From Runella defluvii (lineage in GTDB: Bacteria > Bacteroidota > Bacteroidia > Cytophagales > Spirosomataceae): 64,000 bases of DNA. The stretch is taken from the NCBI RefSeq assembly GCF_014195535.1, contig NZ_JACIBY010000017.1:1-64000 (forward strand). The letters are read 5' to 3'. Numbering within the stretch: position 1 is the first letter of the stretch; each line of letters starts with the position of its first letter. Below the pieces are notes generated by a model, which was not told the origin of the DNA, searched no databases, and saw nothing but the letters and a program-made list of their open reading frames with translations. Position numbers and translations under genes: made by a program. Of this stretch, positions 27,281-35,467 are shown piece after piece.

Positions 27281-27970
27281 TTATTGTAAAAAATAACCAG
27301 TAAGTTGATACGCCAGCAACACAAAACCTGCGGCCATTAAAAGGGTGTTTGTTAGCGTAGAAAAACGCTGAAAGCTCGCGTAGTTTCTCCAAATACGCAG
27401 AAGCAGAAGAACAAAAATGAGCGCCAAAAACTGACCAATTTCTACCCCTAAGTTAAAGCCAATCAAGTTGGCAAATAGCCCTTCTTTGCCCATTTCAAAC
27501 TCTTGAAGTTTGGTTGCCAACCCAAATCCGTGAAACAATCCAAAAACCAACACCGCGATTTTGGTGTCGGGCTGAACGCCAAATAGGGCTTTAAATCCTC
27601 CCAGATTGTCAAACCCTTTATAGACAATAGAAAAAGCAATGATGGCATCAATCAAATAGGCATTGATTGAAATTTTGGCTAAAACCCCCAGCAAAAGGGT
27701 AAGGCTGTGCCCAACGGTAAAAAGGCTGACGTAAATCAAGATGTCTTTGGGACGATAAAGGAAAAAAATGACCCCGAGTAGGAAGAGAATGTGATCGTAG
27801 CCTGTCAGCATGTGTTTGGCTCCGATGTAAAGGAAAGGGACAAAAGCAACGCCTTCGTTGGCCAACAAAAACGACTTGGTTTTATCGTCCACCCCGTGGG
27901 CGCAAACGACCAAACTTGTCATGCACAGCAGCAACATCAGCCCTATGTTGGCTCGTTTTTTATACTTCAT
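27281..27970 (-). CDS. HupE/UreJ-family metal permease
   Basis: 229 residues: signal peptide (LLLCMTSLVVCAHG), then about six membrane helices with the family motif GAKHMLTGYDHILFLLG, GHSLTLLLGVLA, and VFGLFHGFGLATKL. HupE/UreJ members move nickel or cobalt; the subtype with an H-x-L-T-G-x-D-H motif is also found near copper genes, so the metal here is open. Its start faces the promoter of the small Cys-motif gene at 28131 and the CRP-like site at 28045, so it may be co-regulated. Confidence 0.75.
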   Translation of the reverse strand: MKYKKRANIGLMLLLCMTSLVVCAHGVDDKTKSFLLANEGVAFVPFLYIGAKHMLTGYDHILFLLGVIFFLYRPKDILIYVSLFTVGHSLTLLLGVLAKISINAYLIDAIIAFSIVYKGFDNLGGFKALFGVQPDTKIAVLVFGLFHGFGLATKLQEFEMGKEGLFANLIGFNLGVEIGQFLALIFVLLLLRIWRNYASFQRFSTLTNTLLMAAGFVLLAYQLTGYFLQ

Positions 27971-28044
27971 AGAAAAGTGGGATTTAATGGGCTACCAAAT
28001 TACGACTTTGATTGGGATATTCATCGAAATTTTTCCAAACCCTG

Positions 28045-28060
28045 TGTGACTTTTATCACA
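28045..28060. promoter_or_regulatory. CRP/FNR-type operator
   Basis: TGTGACTTTTATCACA is a perfect TGTGA-N6-TCACA palindrome. It sits in the divergent gap between the HupE gene and the small Cys-motif gene. Its centre is 48.5 bases before the -7 element at 28101, placing it near -61 from the probable transcription start, a classical activator position. A Crp/Fnr regulator is encoded at 57313. Confidence 0.7.
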
Positions 28061-28100
28061 TAAATTTTAATTCATTTTACGGGCGAAATAGATTTCCCCC

Positions 28101-28108
28101 TATCTTTG
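28101..28108 (+). promoter_or_regulatory. Bacteroidota -7 element for module B
   Basis: TATCTTTG matches TAnnTTTG, 23 bases before the start of the small Cys-motif gene. No TTG is seen at the -33 position, consistent with an activator-dependent promoter. Confidence 0.6.
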
Positions 28109-28130
28109 CGTTCGATTAGTTATTCCACCC

Positions 28131-28529
28131 ATGAACGGCAAAAGAGTCATAGCGTACTTTTTATTGACACTTATCAGCTTTAAAATGCTGGCTAGTCCGT
28201 TTGTGTATCTTGACTTTGAGCTGCGTAAAGAGTTCATTATCAAAAACCTTTGCGAAAACCGCTTCAAACCGCAGCTTCATTGCGATGGCAAGTGTTACCT
28301 CGCCAAACAACTTCATAAAGTAGCAGAAGACAACGCAGCTAACGAAGCTCAAAAACAAGGAGAAAACATTAAAAAAGTGCTTGAGGAAGTTTTTGAAGAC
28401 TCCACAGGACAACAAACAAGCCCTTTTTCTCCAAAACGCATTACTTTTTCTGTCTGCGTTTTTAAGCCCAATTTTTACATTTCGGACTTCAGTTTAGTGC
28501 TGCTACAGCCTCCCGCCTTTACGGCTTAA
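28131..28529 (+). CDS. Small Cys-motif protein, C-x9-C-x3-CYL family (copy 1)
   Basis: 132 residues. An N-terminal hydrophobic helix (IAYFLLTLISFKML) is followed by FVYLDFELRKEFIIKNL and the motif LCENRFKPQLHCDGKCYL with Cys41, Cys51 and Cys55. Then comes a Lys/Glu-rich helix (KVAEDNAANEAQKQGENIKK) and a hydrophobic Pro-ending tail (LLQPPAFTA). I do not recognise a named family. Four relatives lie in this window, mostly as first gene of a copper module, here before an MbnP-MbnH pair. A periplasmic metal-binding or thiol role is inferred from the Cys triad and context. Confidence 0.72.
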   Translation: MNGKRVIAYFLLTLISFKMLASPFVYLDFELRKEFIIKNLCENRFKPQLHCDGKCYLAKQLHKVAEDNAANEAQKQGENIKKVLEEVFEDSTGQQTSPFSPKRITFSVCVFKPNFYISDFSLVLLQPPAFTA

Positions 28530-28635
28530 TCCCTTTTTCTCGATGCTGTACTGATACAGATGGGTGAATTGCGCCTGTCTTACTCTGCCGTATCCCATAC
28601 TCCTTTTACTTTCTTATTTTCCAACCATTTGTCCA

Positions 28636-29445
28636 ATGAAAAAGACGTACGTTTTCGCATGTCTGGTATCACTGGGTTTGACAAGTGCATTGCTTTCTTG
28701 TCATAATCATCATGAAATCGATCCCAATGATACCAATGATCTTTTACTCGAATTTGATAACCGAGTCGGTTCTCAAGAATTGGAGTTAAAAAATAAAACC
28801 TACAAAAACGCGCTTGGCGAAGAGTTTACCGTCACGAAGCTGAATTATTTTGTGAGTAACATCAAACTCAAAAAGACCGACGGTACAGAGGTCAAATTCT
28901 CTGAACAGTATTTTCTGACCCGCGAAGAAGACCCAAAAACGTTGTTGGTTTCGCTCAAAGATGTTCCTGCGGCCGATTACACAGCCCTGAGTTTCACCAT
29001 TGGCGTCGATAGTTTACGTTCTACGGCGGATATTTCACAGCGGAAGGGTGTTTTGGATGTTGCCTCTTATGGCGACGACGCCATGTACTGGTCGTGGAAC
29101 TCGGGTTATATTTTTCTCAAATTTGAAGGACTTTCGCCAGTGGCTCCACTCCGAACCAGCGGTGAAAAAAAAGTAGAAGTTCATATCGGTGGGTACGGAG
29201 GCTACACGGGGCGTACGGTTAATAATTTACGAACCATAACACTACCGCTCCCTACAACAGCGGAAGTACGCAAAAAACATACGGCCACCATTCATTTGTT
29301 TGCCGATGTCCTCAAGCTCTTTGAGGGAAAAAACGCCATCAGTTTTGTCACTACAAATTCTGTCCATAGCCCAGGAGCTGGCGTTGCGGCGGCCGATAAT
29401 TCTGTGAATATGTTCACGGTTGACCATGTCCACAATGGCCATTAA
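28636..29445 (+). CDS. MbnP-like copper-binding lipoprotein (copy 2)
   Basis: 269 residues from ATG 28636 (MKKTYVFACL), chosen because it starts a proper lipoprotein signal ending at Cys22 (ALLSC). HNHHE follows directly and may bind metal. MbnP hallmarks: LLLEFDNRVGSQELEL, LNYFVSNIKLKKTDGTE, TIGVDSLRSTADISQRKGVL and MYWSWNSGYIFLKFEG with Trp152 and Trp154, plus HIGGYGGYTGR. The C-terminus ends in VDHVHNGH, another His cluster. Partner MbnH-like gene follows with the stop and start regions almost touching. Confidence 0.82.
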   Translation: MKKTYVFACLVSLGLTSALLSCHNHHEIDPNDTNDLLLEFDNRVGSQELELKNKTYKNALGEEFTVTKLNYFVSNIKLKKTDGTEVKFSEQYFLTREEDPKTLLVSLKDVPAADYTALSFTIGVDSLRSTADISQRKGVLDVASYGDDAMYWSWNSGYIFLKFEGLSPVAPLRTSGEKKVEVHIGGYGGYTGRTVNNLRTITLPLPTTAEVRKKHTATIHLFADVLKLFEGKNAISFVTTNSVHSPGAGVAAADNSVNMFTVDHVHNGH

Positions 29446-29467
29446 ATTTTTGAGTAACTGTTTACGA

Positions 29468-30562
29468 ATGAGGAGGATGAAAAAAGTAATTTATACCCTG
29501 TTGTTGTTCTGTGCCGCTTGTCATTCTACTGCAACAAAAGAAGAGCCAGCCCCAACAAACCCAACAGACAAGAAGCTATTTAACGTACCTACCAACTTCC
29601 CTGCACCTGTTTACGAGGAAGATAAATCGCCCGTGACCGAAGCTGGCTTTCTTTTGGGACGTACGTTGTTTTATGATGGCCGGCTTTCGCGCGATGGCAC
29701 CATTTCTTGTGGCGAATGCCACCGTCAGGAATATGCCTTTACCCACCACCAGCACGACGTAAGCCACGGGATTGATAATCAGTTGGGGGAACGCAATGCG
29801 CCGTCTGTTCAGAACATGGCATGGCGGAAGGAGTTTTTTTGGGATGGAAGCATTCAAAGCCTTGACTTAGTACCAATTACGGCCATCGAAAGCCCCGTTG
29901 AAATGGGTGAAACGATGGATAATGTCCTCGAAAAATTACGAAAAATCGAAAAATATCCGCCTCTCTTTGAGAAAGCCTACGGCAGCAAAGAAATCAACCA
30001 AGAGCGGTTTTTGAATGCCCTTTCTCAGTTTGTACTTACCCTTACTTCGAGCAACTCAAAGTACGACAAAGTGATGCGGAACGAAGGCGCAACATTTACG
30101 ACCGACGAAGGCGCTGGTTTTGAACTATTTAAGCAAAAATGCCAAAGTTGCCACGCTGGAGAGCTCTTTACTGACCAAAGTTACCGCAACAATGGGTTGG
30201 CACTGGATGTGACTCGTCAGGTAGTTGTCAATGGCAAAATTGAAACAAAACGCTTCTTCGACGAAGGCCGATACCGCGTCACAAAGCAAGAAAAAGACCG
30301 CTTCAAATTTAAAGTACCCAGCTTACGCAATGTAGGCGTGACCCGACCTTACATGCACGACGGGCGCTTTTGGATACTGGAAGATGTGCTCGACCACTAT
30401 GCCGAACGCATGACTGACAACGGAATTGTAGATGAAGTGCTGAAAACCGACGGAAAGGCAGGGCTGAAATTATCTCACGAAGAAAAAATGAAAATCATTG
30501 CCTTTCTGCACACCCTCACCGACCGCAATCTTTTGTTAGACCCCAAATTTTCTGAACAATGA
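29468..30562 (+). CDS. MbnH-like di-heme enzyme (copy 2)
   Basis: 364 residues from ATG 29468 (MRRMKKVIYTLLLFCAAC, lipobox-like Cys18); ATG 29477 is an equal alternative, preceded by AGGAGG. Heme sites are SCGECH followed by AFTHHQHDVSHGID, and CQSCH followed by AGELFTDQSYRNNG. FKVPSLRNVGVTRPYMHDGRF is conserved. A short insertion (VTRQVVVNGKIETKRFFDEG) before that segment is absent from copy 1. Overlaps the following outer-membrane gene by 4 nt, so translation is coupled. Confidence 0.83.
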   Translation: MRRMKKVIYTLLLFCAACHSTATKEEPAPTNPTDKKLFNVPTNFPAPVYEEDKSPVTEAGFLLGRTLFYDGRLSRDGTISCGECHRQEYAFTHHQHDVSHGIDNQLGERNAPSVQNMAWRKEFFWDGSIQSLDLVPITAIESPVEMGETMDNVLEKLRKIEKYPPLFEKAYGSKEINQERFLNALSQFVLTLTSSNSKYDKVMRNEGATFTTDEGAGFELFKQKCQSCHAGELFTDQSYRNNGLALDVTRQVVVNGKIETKRFFDEGRYRVTKQEKDRFKFKVPSLRNVGVTRPYMHDGRFWILEDVLDHYAERMTDNGIVDEVLKTDGKAGLKLSHEEKMKIIAFLHTLTDRNLLLDPKFSEQ

Positions 30563-31482
30563 GCGTTTCCACCATTCGTCTTTTCGTTACTAGTTTTTTG
30601 ATTTTCACCGCCTTGTCGGCTTCGGCCTGTGAGGTGTGTGGCTGTGCCAATGCAGGCTCCTATTTTGGTATCATGCCCCAAGTAGGCCGTTCATTTGTTG
30701 GACTGCGCTACCGAACGGCTTCCTTTGATTCCCATTTGAGTAATCCAATGCTCCAAACGCGTGAGCAGTTTCAGAGTGTGGAGCTATGGGGGCGTTTTTA
30801 TCCTTTGAAGCGCATTCAACTCATGGCTTTTGTGCCTTATTTCTTCAACCATCAAGCCGAAGTAAAAACGGGTGTAAACCGTCGTTTGAATACCTTAGGC
30901 GACGCTTCTGTCGTAGCCAATTACAACCTTTTTAACACATTTTGGGATAGTACTTACCACGGAAATATTCAACATAGTCTTTTGGTAGGCGGTGGGGTAA
31001 AACTCCCTACTGGGCGTTACGAATACGATATTGCGGGCCTAACCGACGTCGCCAACCCCAATTTTCAGCCTGGCACGGGCAGTACCGACTGGTTTGTCAC
31101 GGCCCTTTATTCCATGCGTTTTGGCCCGTGGGGCTGGAATACCGACCTTACCTATCGGCACAACGGCCTCAACCCCAACCGTTATCGCTTTGGAAACCGT
31201 GTCACGGCCAATACCCTTTTATTTTATAACAAAGAACTAAAAAACCTTACCCTCATGCCTCATGCGGGACTCTATACTGAAATCGCCGAAAAAGACTTCA
31301 ACCGCCGAGAACGAGTTGAACGAACTGGCGGCTATATCAGCACTGCTAACCTTGGAATGGATGTTTTCCTACAACGCTTTACCGTAGGAGCAACCTACCA
31401 ACAACCCATCGCACAAAATTTGGCCGTTGGTGAAATTCGCGCCAGCGCCCGCCTCACGACTCACATCACTTTTATGTTTTAA
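30559..31482 (+). CDS. Outer-membrane barrel protein with N-terminal CxxCGC motif (copy 1)
   Basis: 307 residues. After the signal peptide, ACEVCGCANAGSYFGIMPQ places Cys24, Cys27 and Cys29 at the mature N-terminus. The rest is amphipathic beta strands ending in Phe (TTHITFMF), the pattern of a transporter-type outer-membrane beta-barrel (MetA-pathway-like fold family). The protein has no assigned function. It is translationally coupled to MbnH copy 2 and has a paralogue at 37313 in the same relative place, so a role with MbnP/MbnH at the outer membrane, perhaps metal uptake or docking, is inferred. Confidence 0.7.
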   Translation: MSVSTIRLFVTSFLIFTALSASACEVCGCANAGSYFGIMPQVGRSFVGLRYRTASFDSHLSNPMLQTREQFQSVELWGRFYPLKRIQLMAFVPYFFNHQAEVKTGVNRRLNTLGDASVVANYNLFNTFWDSTYHGNIQHSLLVGGGVKLPTGRYEYDIAGLTDVANPNFQPGTGSTDWFVTALYSMRFGPWGWNTDLTYRHNGLNPNRYRFGNRVTANTLLFYNKELKNLTLMPHAGLYTEIAEKDFNRRERVERTGGYISTANLGMDVFLQRFTVGATYQQPIAQNLAVGEIRASARLTTHITFMF

Positions 31483-31485
31483 GCA

Positions 31486-32289
31486 ATGAAAAAAATCATC
31501 ATCGTAAGCATCGCATTCTGTCTTGTCGCGCTTTTTTCTTGTCAGACGACAACGGAAGCGCCCGTTCAACCCGAAGAAACAAAAACGACGGGCACTTTGG
31601 CCATCAAATTCGACAATGTAGTTGGCAATCAAGACCTCAAACGCAACTCGCCCTACATTAATCCCGTAACCAACGAGGATTTTCAGGTCTATACCTGCAA
31701 CTATTTTATCAGCAACATTAAACTTAAAACTTCCGAAGGCAAAGAGTACGTAGTGCCGCAAGAAGAAAGCTATTTTTTGGTGAGTGAAGGGTCGGAAGAG
31801 TCCCAAACCATTAAAATCAACAATGTACCTTTTGGAACCTATTCTGAAGTTACGTTTACCATTGGCGTCGATAGTACGCGCAGCGCCGCAGGTCTATCCA
31901 ACCCAACGAAGGGGCTACTTTCGGGAATCAACCAAGGGATGTATTGGAGCTGGAACACGGGTTATATCTTCTTTATGTTTGAAGGTACGTCGTCGTTGCT
32001 CAAAGGCAATCACCAAGACGGCGAAGATTTTATGTACCACATTGGCGGTTACAGCGGAAGCATCAACAACATCCGCAAAAAAACCTTTGCGCTGGGTTCG
32101 TCAACTGCCCTTGTTTCGGCCACAAAAACACCTGAGATTTTGTTCAAAACCGATTTACTGAAAGTCTTTAATGGTAAAAACCAGTTGCGGATTGCCAAAA
32201 ATTCGGTGGTGATGTTTGACCCCTACTCGGTCGAAATCATGGCCAATATCGAACAAGCTATTTCATTGGAAAACGTCAAAAACCCTTAA
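31486..32289 (+). CDS. MbnP-like copper-binding lipoprotein (copy 3)
   Basis: 267 residues, lipobox Cys19 (ALFSC). MbnP pattern: LAIKFDNVVGNQDLKRNSPY, CNYFISNIKLKTSEGKEYVV, PQEESYFLV, FTIGVDSTRS and GMYWSWNTGYIFFMFEG with Trp154 and Trp156, then MYHIGGYSGS. It has no MbnH of its own directly after it; the nearest are copy 2 (two genes upstream) and copy 3 (three genes downstream). Spaced 3 bases after the outer-membrane gene. Confidence 0.8.
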   Translation: MKKIIIVSIAFCLVALFSCQTTTEAPVQPEETKTTGTLAIKFDNVVGNQDLKRNSPYINPVTNEDFQVYTCNYFISNIKLKTSEGKEYVVPQEESYFLVSEGSEESQTIKINNVPFGTYSEVTFTIGVDSTRSAAGLSNPTKGLLSGINQGMYWSWNTGYIFFMFEGTSSLLKGNHQDGEDFMYHIGGYSGSINNIRKKTFALGSSTALVSATKTPEILFKTDLLKVFNGKNQLRIAKNSVVMFDPYSVEIMANIEQAISLENVKNP

Positions 32290-32304
32290 TTCCTCGTCCA
32301 TCGT

Positions 32305-32688
32305 TTGAAGAAATTTGTTTCCATAGGGCTCATTTTGGCAGTTTTGCTACAACCATTCTATCGGTTGTGGATTGTCGTGACGTTCCAAATCAACCAAGAT
32401 TTCATCGCAGCGACATTGTGCGAGGAGCGAAATACGCCTGAAAACGATTGCCAAGGCCATTGCTATTTATGCAAGCGCCTCCACCAAGCCGACGAGCGCG
32501 AGAAGCAAATTCCTATACTGGTCAAACTGGCCGAGGCAGTTCTTTATGTTCAAGAAAATCATACTGAATGGCTTCCTAGCCCCATTTGGCATTGGCTATT
32601 CCCTATTCCTCTTCAAACCCTTTTCCTTCACTACAATTTTCTAGGTGTTTATGATTTTTTAGACCCACCCGAAGCCACCGTCTGCTAA
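32305..32688 (+). CDS. Divergent small Cys-motif protein (copy 2)
   Basis: 127 residues from a TTG start (MKKFVSIGLILAVLLQPFYR). The motif LCEERNTPENDCQGHCYLCK keeps the C-x9-C-x3-C-Y-L spacing of its relatives (Cys39, Cys49, Cys53) and adds Cys56, giving a CxxC. The rest has diverged: the N-terminal helix is followed by IVVTFQINQDFIAATL instead of FVYLDFELRKEF. It lies between MbnP copies 3 and 4. Function unknown; a separate specialised member of the same family. Confidence 0.62.
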   Translation: MKKFVSIGLILAVLLQPFYRLWIVVTFQINQDFIAATLCEERNTPENDCQGHCYLCKRLHQADEREKQIPILVKLAEAVLYVQENHTEWLPSPIWHWLFPIPLQTLFLHYNFLGVYDFLDPPEATVC

Positions 32689-32757
32689 TCCAATCGGGCC
32701 TAAAGCCCTAACAAATCATTTCACCAAAATTTACATTTATTTTTTTAAAACATTAAC

Positions 32758-33669
32758 ATGAAAAAAGTTTCATCACTCGTAGTTGCTGCCTCGGCGGCAT
32801 TGGCATTCACTTTGGCAAGTTGTACCAAAGAAGTTGAGAAAATCGTTGAAAAAACAGTTTTTGTCAACCAAGACTTTGATGCAACAAAAGGCGTTGTAAA
32901 GCTTGACATTAAACATACGTTCAACGGTCAGCCTTTTGAAATCCGCAAAAATTTTACGGATGTGGCAGGAAATACGTTTCGTTTCGACGAAGTTCGTTAT
33001 TGGTTGAGCAACGTTGAGTTTGTAAAAGCCAACGGCGAATCGGCTAAAATTCCGAACAGCTACTATTTAGTCGAAGACCGTGATACCTTGTTTTACTACG
33101 GAACCACTGCCGCAAGTACTACGCGCAACTTCTCTGCCCCTAAAAAACGTACCGAAGTATTGGTAGGAAATGTGCCTGCTGGCGAATACACCAAAGTGCG
33201 TTTTGCCATTGGTGTTGACCCAACTTACAACAACAACTTTGCATTAAGTGCGGGCGAATTGGACATCAACCAAATGGCACAAGTAGCGTCTTGGGCGTGG
33301 CAAACTAGCTATATTTTCCTTCGTACCAAAGGGATTTTCTTGGCCAAAGGCGCAGATGCGCTCTCAGGAAGTGTACGTTTTGTGGCCGAAACTGGCGGAA
33401 ACGATAGCTACCGCACCGTTGAGTTCACACTCTCTACGCCTGTTATTTCTAAAGCAGGCCAAGTATCTAACTTGGCCCTGTCTTCTGAGCTTGCCAACTT
33501 GTTTAGTAACCTAAACGTGGCAGCTTTCAAAGGAACAAAGCCTGCGGGATGGGCAGCTGACCCGAACTTGACAAAATATGATAAGTTCTTGAATGCTGGT
33601 TCATTAGACGACATGGTGAAGTTGGCTGACAACTCTAAAACTGCTTTCGTAAAAGCAGCTGCTAACTAA
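32758..33669 (+). CDS. Divergent MbnP-like lipoprotein (copy 4)
   Basis: 303 residues, lipobox Cys22 (TLASC), then a short coiled stretch (TKEVEKIVEKTVFVNQDF). The MbnP core is recognisable but diverged: VVKLDIKHTFNGQPFEI, VRYWLSNVEFVKANGES, GEYTKVRFAIGVDPTYN and VASWAWQTSYIFLRTKG with Trp179 and Trp181. The HIGG segment is missing and the C-terminal ~60 residues are Ala/Leu-rich helices instead. It pairs with the equally divergent MbnH copy 3 downstream, suggesting a subfamily with its own specificity. A strong terminator follows. Confidence 0.7.
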   Translation: MKKVSSLVVAASAALAFTLASCTKEVEKIVEKTVFVNQDFDATKGVVKLDIKHTFNGQPFEIRKNFTDVAGNTFRFDEVRYWLSNVEFVKANGESAKIPNSYYLVEDRDTLFYYGTTAASTTRNFSAPKKRTEVLVGNVPAGEYTKVRFAIGVDPTYNNNFALSAGELDINQMAQVASWAWQTSYIFLRTKGIFLAKGADALSGSVRFVAETGGNDSYRTVEFTLSTPVISKAGQVSNLALSSELANLFSNLNVAAFKGTKPAGWAADPNLTKYDKFLNAGSLDDMVKLADNSKTAFVKAAAN

Positions 33670-33682
33670 GCAATATTCTTAC

Positions 33683-33720
33683 GCTGGTGGCCCCAAAAAG
33701 CCACCAGCTTTTTTCTTTTT
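33683..33720 (+). terminator. Rho-independent terminator
   Basis: Stem 33683-33691 / 33700-33708 (GCTGGTGGC / GCCACCAGC) with an 8-nt loop followed by a T-rich tract to 33720. It follows MbnP copy 4 and precedes MbnH copy 3 by only 20 bases, so it may reduce read-through into the heme enzyme gene rather than end the operon. Confidence 0.8.
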
Positions 33721-33739
33721 ATCCCTAATTTTTATCAAA

Positions 33740-34837
33740 ATGTCATTCGCAATCAACACCTTTCGCATCAACTATCTAAAAATCGCGCCCTCACTTTTGC
33801 TGGGCTTGACATTGGGTATGGGAGCTTGTCAACCAACGGAAGATATTGACCCTACCGCCAACGATGGCGTGAGCGAATTGATGAAAACACCTACTCATTT
33901 TCCCGTGTTACCCGATGTGCCTTACAATCGACAAACGGTAGAAGGCGTGCGTTTAGGGCGTAAACTATTTTTTGAAACGAGCCTATCGGGAAATAATCAA
34001 ATAAGTTGTGCCACTTGTCATTTGCAAGAAAAAGCATTTACCGACGGAGTTGCACTTACCACAAAGGGACAATCGGGCGCTGCATTATCCCGCAATACGC
34101 CTGGACTCACCAACTTGGCTTGGGCGACCAATGGTTTGTTTTGGGACGGTGGAGCTACCAATTTGGAATCGCTATCTATTGGCCCTATCACGCATTTGGA
34201 CGAAATGGCGCAAAATATTTTGGAATTACCCTCCGAACTTGGGGCAAAAGAAAACTATATCCAACTCTTTGAGGCGGCTTTCCCCGACGAAAAAGCGACA
34301 GGCATTACTACTCCCAAAGTGTTGAAAGCATTGGCTCAATACATGCGAACGCTTAATTCGGGTGATGCCCAATACGACCGATTTGTGCAAAAAAACGTTC
34401 AGCTTACGGAGGTAGAACAACGCGGAATGAACATTTTTGATGCCAAATGTGCGACTTGCCATCAACGCACCCAACATTTGTTTACCGACAACGTCTTTCA
34501 CAACAACGGGCTTGATAGTGAGTTTACGGACATAGCGCACGAACGCGCGGCTCAGGGAAGGTTTCGTATTACGTTCAAAACCGAAGACTTAGGAAAGTAC
34601 AAAACACCGACTTTACGCAATCTGTCATTTACGGCGCCTTATATGCACGATGGTCGTTTTAAAACACTTGAGGAGGTATTGGAACACTACAGCTCAGGTA
34701 TCAAAAACTCTCCTTCACTTGACAATAACCTACGTAATTTCACCTTGAGTAATCAAGAGAAAAGTGACCTTTTGTCGTTCCTGAAAACACTTGATGATGA
34801 GAATTTTACTAAAAACAAAAACTTCAAACCCCTCTAA
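33740..34837 (+). CDS. Divergent MbnH-like di-heme enzyme (copy 3)
   Basis: 365 residues with a signal ending at GMGAC (Cys30). Heme sites are CATCHLQEKAFTDG and CATCHQRTQHLFTDN. The THHxHDxSHGID segment seen after the first heme in copies 1, 2 and 4 is replaced by TDGVALTTKGQSGAAL, more like ordinary bacterial cytochrome c peroxidases. The end keeps YKTPTLRNLSFTAPYMHDGRF. It pairs with divergent MbnP copy 4. Peroxidase or Trp-oxidising activity are both possible. Confidence 0.8.
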   Translation: MSFAINTFRINYLKIAPSLLLGLTLGMGACQPTEDIDPTANDGVSELMKTPTHFPVLPDVPYNRQTVEGVRLGRKLFFETSLSGNNQISCATCHLQEKAFTDGVALTTKGQSGAALSRNTPGLTNLAWATNGLFWDGGATNLESLSIGPITHLDEMAQNILELPSELGAKENYIQLFEAAFPDEKATGITTPKVLKALAQYMRTLNSGDAQYDRFVQKNVQLTEVEQRGMNIFDAKCATCHQRTQHLFTDNVFHNNGLDSEFTDIAHERAAQGRFRITFKTEDLGKYKTPTLRNLSFTAPYMHDGRFKTLEEVLEHYSSGIKNSPSLDNNLRNFTLSNQEKSDLLSFLKTLDDENFTKNKNFKPL

Positions 34838-34908
34838 AATTACCTTCCTTTTTGACCCAATTTTCGGATCTTCTTCCATCAGTATTTCGTTCGCGTTTTT
34901 AATTTTAA

Positions 34909-34924
34909 TGTGACTTTTGTCATA
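34909..34924. promoter_or_regulatory. CRP/FNR-type operator
   Basis: TGTGACTTTTGTCATA differs from the 28045 site at two positions (TGTGA-N6-TCATA). Its centre is 29.5 bases before the -7 element at 34946, so about -41 from the probable start, the class II activator position. It serves the second small Cys-MbnP-MbnH module. Confidence 0.65.
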
Positions 34925-34945
34925 CAACTTACATAATCTTGTCTT

Positions 34946-34953
34946 TACCTTTG
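34946..34953 (+). promoter_or_regulatory. Bacteroidota -7 element for module C
   Basis: TACCTTTG matches TAnnTTTG, 22 bases before the start of the small Cys-motif gene at 34975; no TTG box at -33. Confidence 0.6.
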
Positions 34954-34974
34954 TGGCGTTTTCAATAACAATCC

Positions 34975-35370
34975 ATGAACGGTAAGAGGATAATCGCCTA
35001 CTTTTTATTCGCTCTCCTCAGCATCAAAATGCTGTTGGTGCCGTTTGTGTATCTGGATTTTGAGCTGCGTAAAGAGTTCATTATCAAAAACCTCTGCGAA
35101 AATCGCTTCAAACCTGAGCTGCATTGCGACGGGAAATGTTACCTCGCCAAACAGCTCACCAAAGTAGCCGAAGGCCACGCCCGCGAAGAAGCCCAAAAAC
35201 AACAAGATACCTTCAAAAAAATCACCCAAGAGGTGTTTGATGAGCTTACGTTTGTGTTTTTACCCGTTCAGATGACAAATGCTGAACGTGTGCTCAATAC
35301 GCACTACTTACCCCCTATCACTTCTGAATTTACCACTACATTGCTCCGCCCCCCTGCGGCACTGTCGTAA
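34975..35370 (+). CDS. Small Cys-motif protein (copy 3)
   Basis: 131 residues, nearly identical in its first 70 residues to the 28131 protein: MNGKRIIAYFLFALLSIKML, FVYLDFELRKEFIIKNL and LCENRFKPELHCDGKCYL (Cys41, Cys51, Cys55). The C-terminal half diverges (VFLPVQMTNAERVLNTHYLP) and ends in LLRPPAALS. It heads a module of MbnP copy 5, MbnH copy 4 and the second CxxCGC outer-membrane protein. Function unknown. Confidence 0.72.
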   Translation: MNGKRIIAYFLFALLSIKMLLVPFVYLDFELRKEFIIKNLCENRFKPELHCDGKCYLAKQLTKVAEGHAREEAQKQQDTFKKITQEVFDELTFVFLPVQMTNAERVLNTHYLPPITSEFTTTLLRPPAALS

Positions 35371-35467
35371 TTCTTCCTTTCCTAAGACGTTCAAACGTCT
35401 CTAAGCGACTTATTATTTTCCATTAACCGCTCGGGCAGTCCCGTTGCGCTTTAACACATACTTTCCA

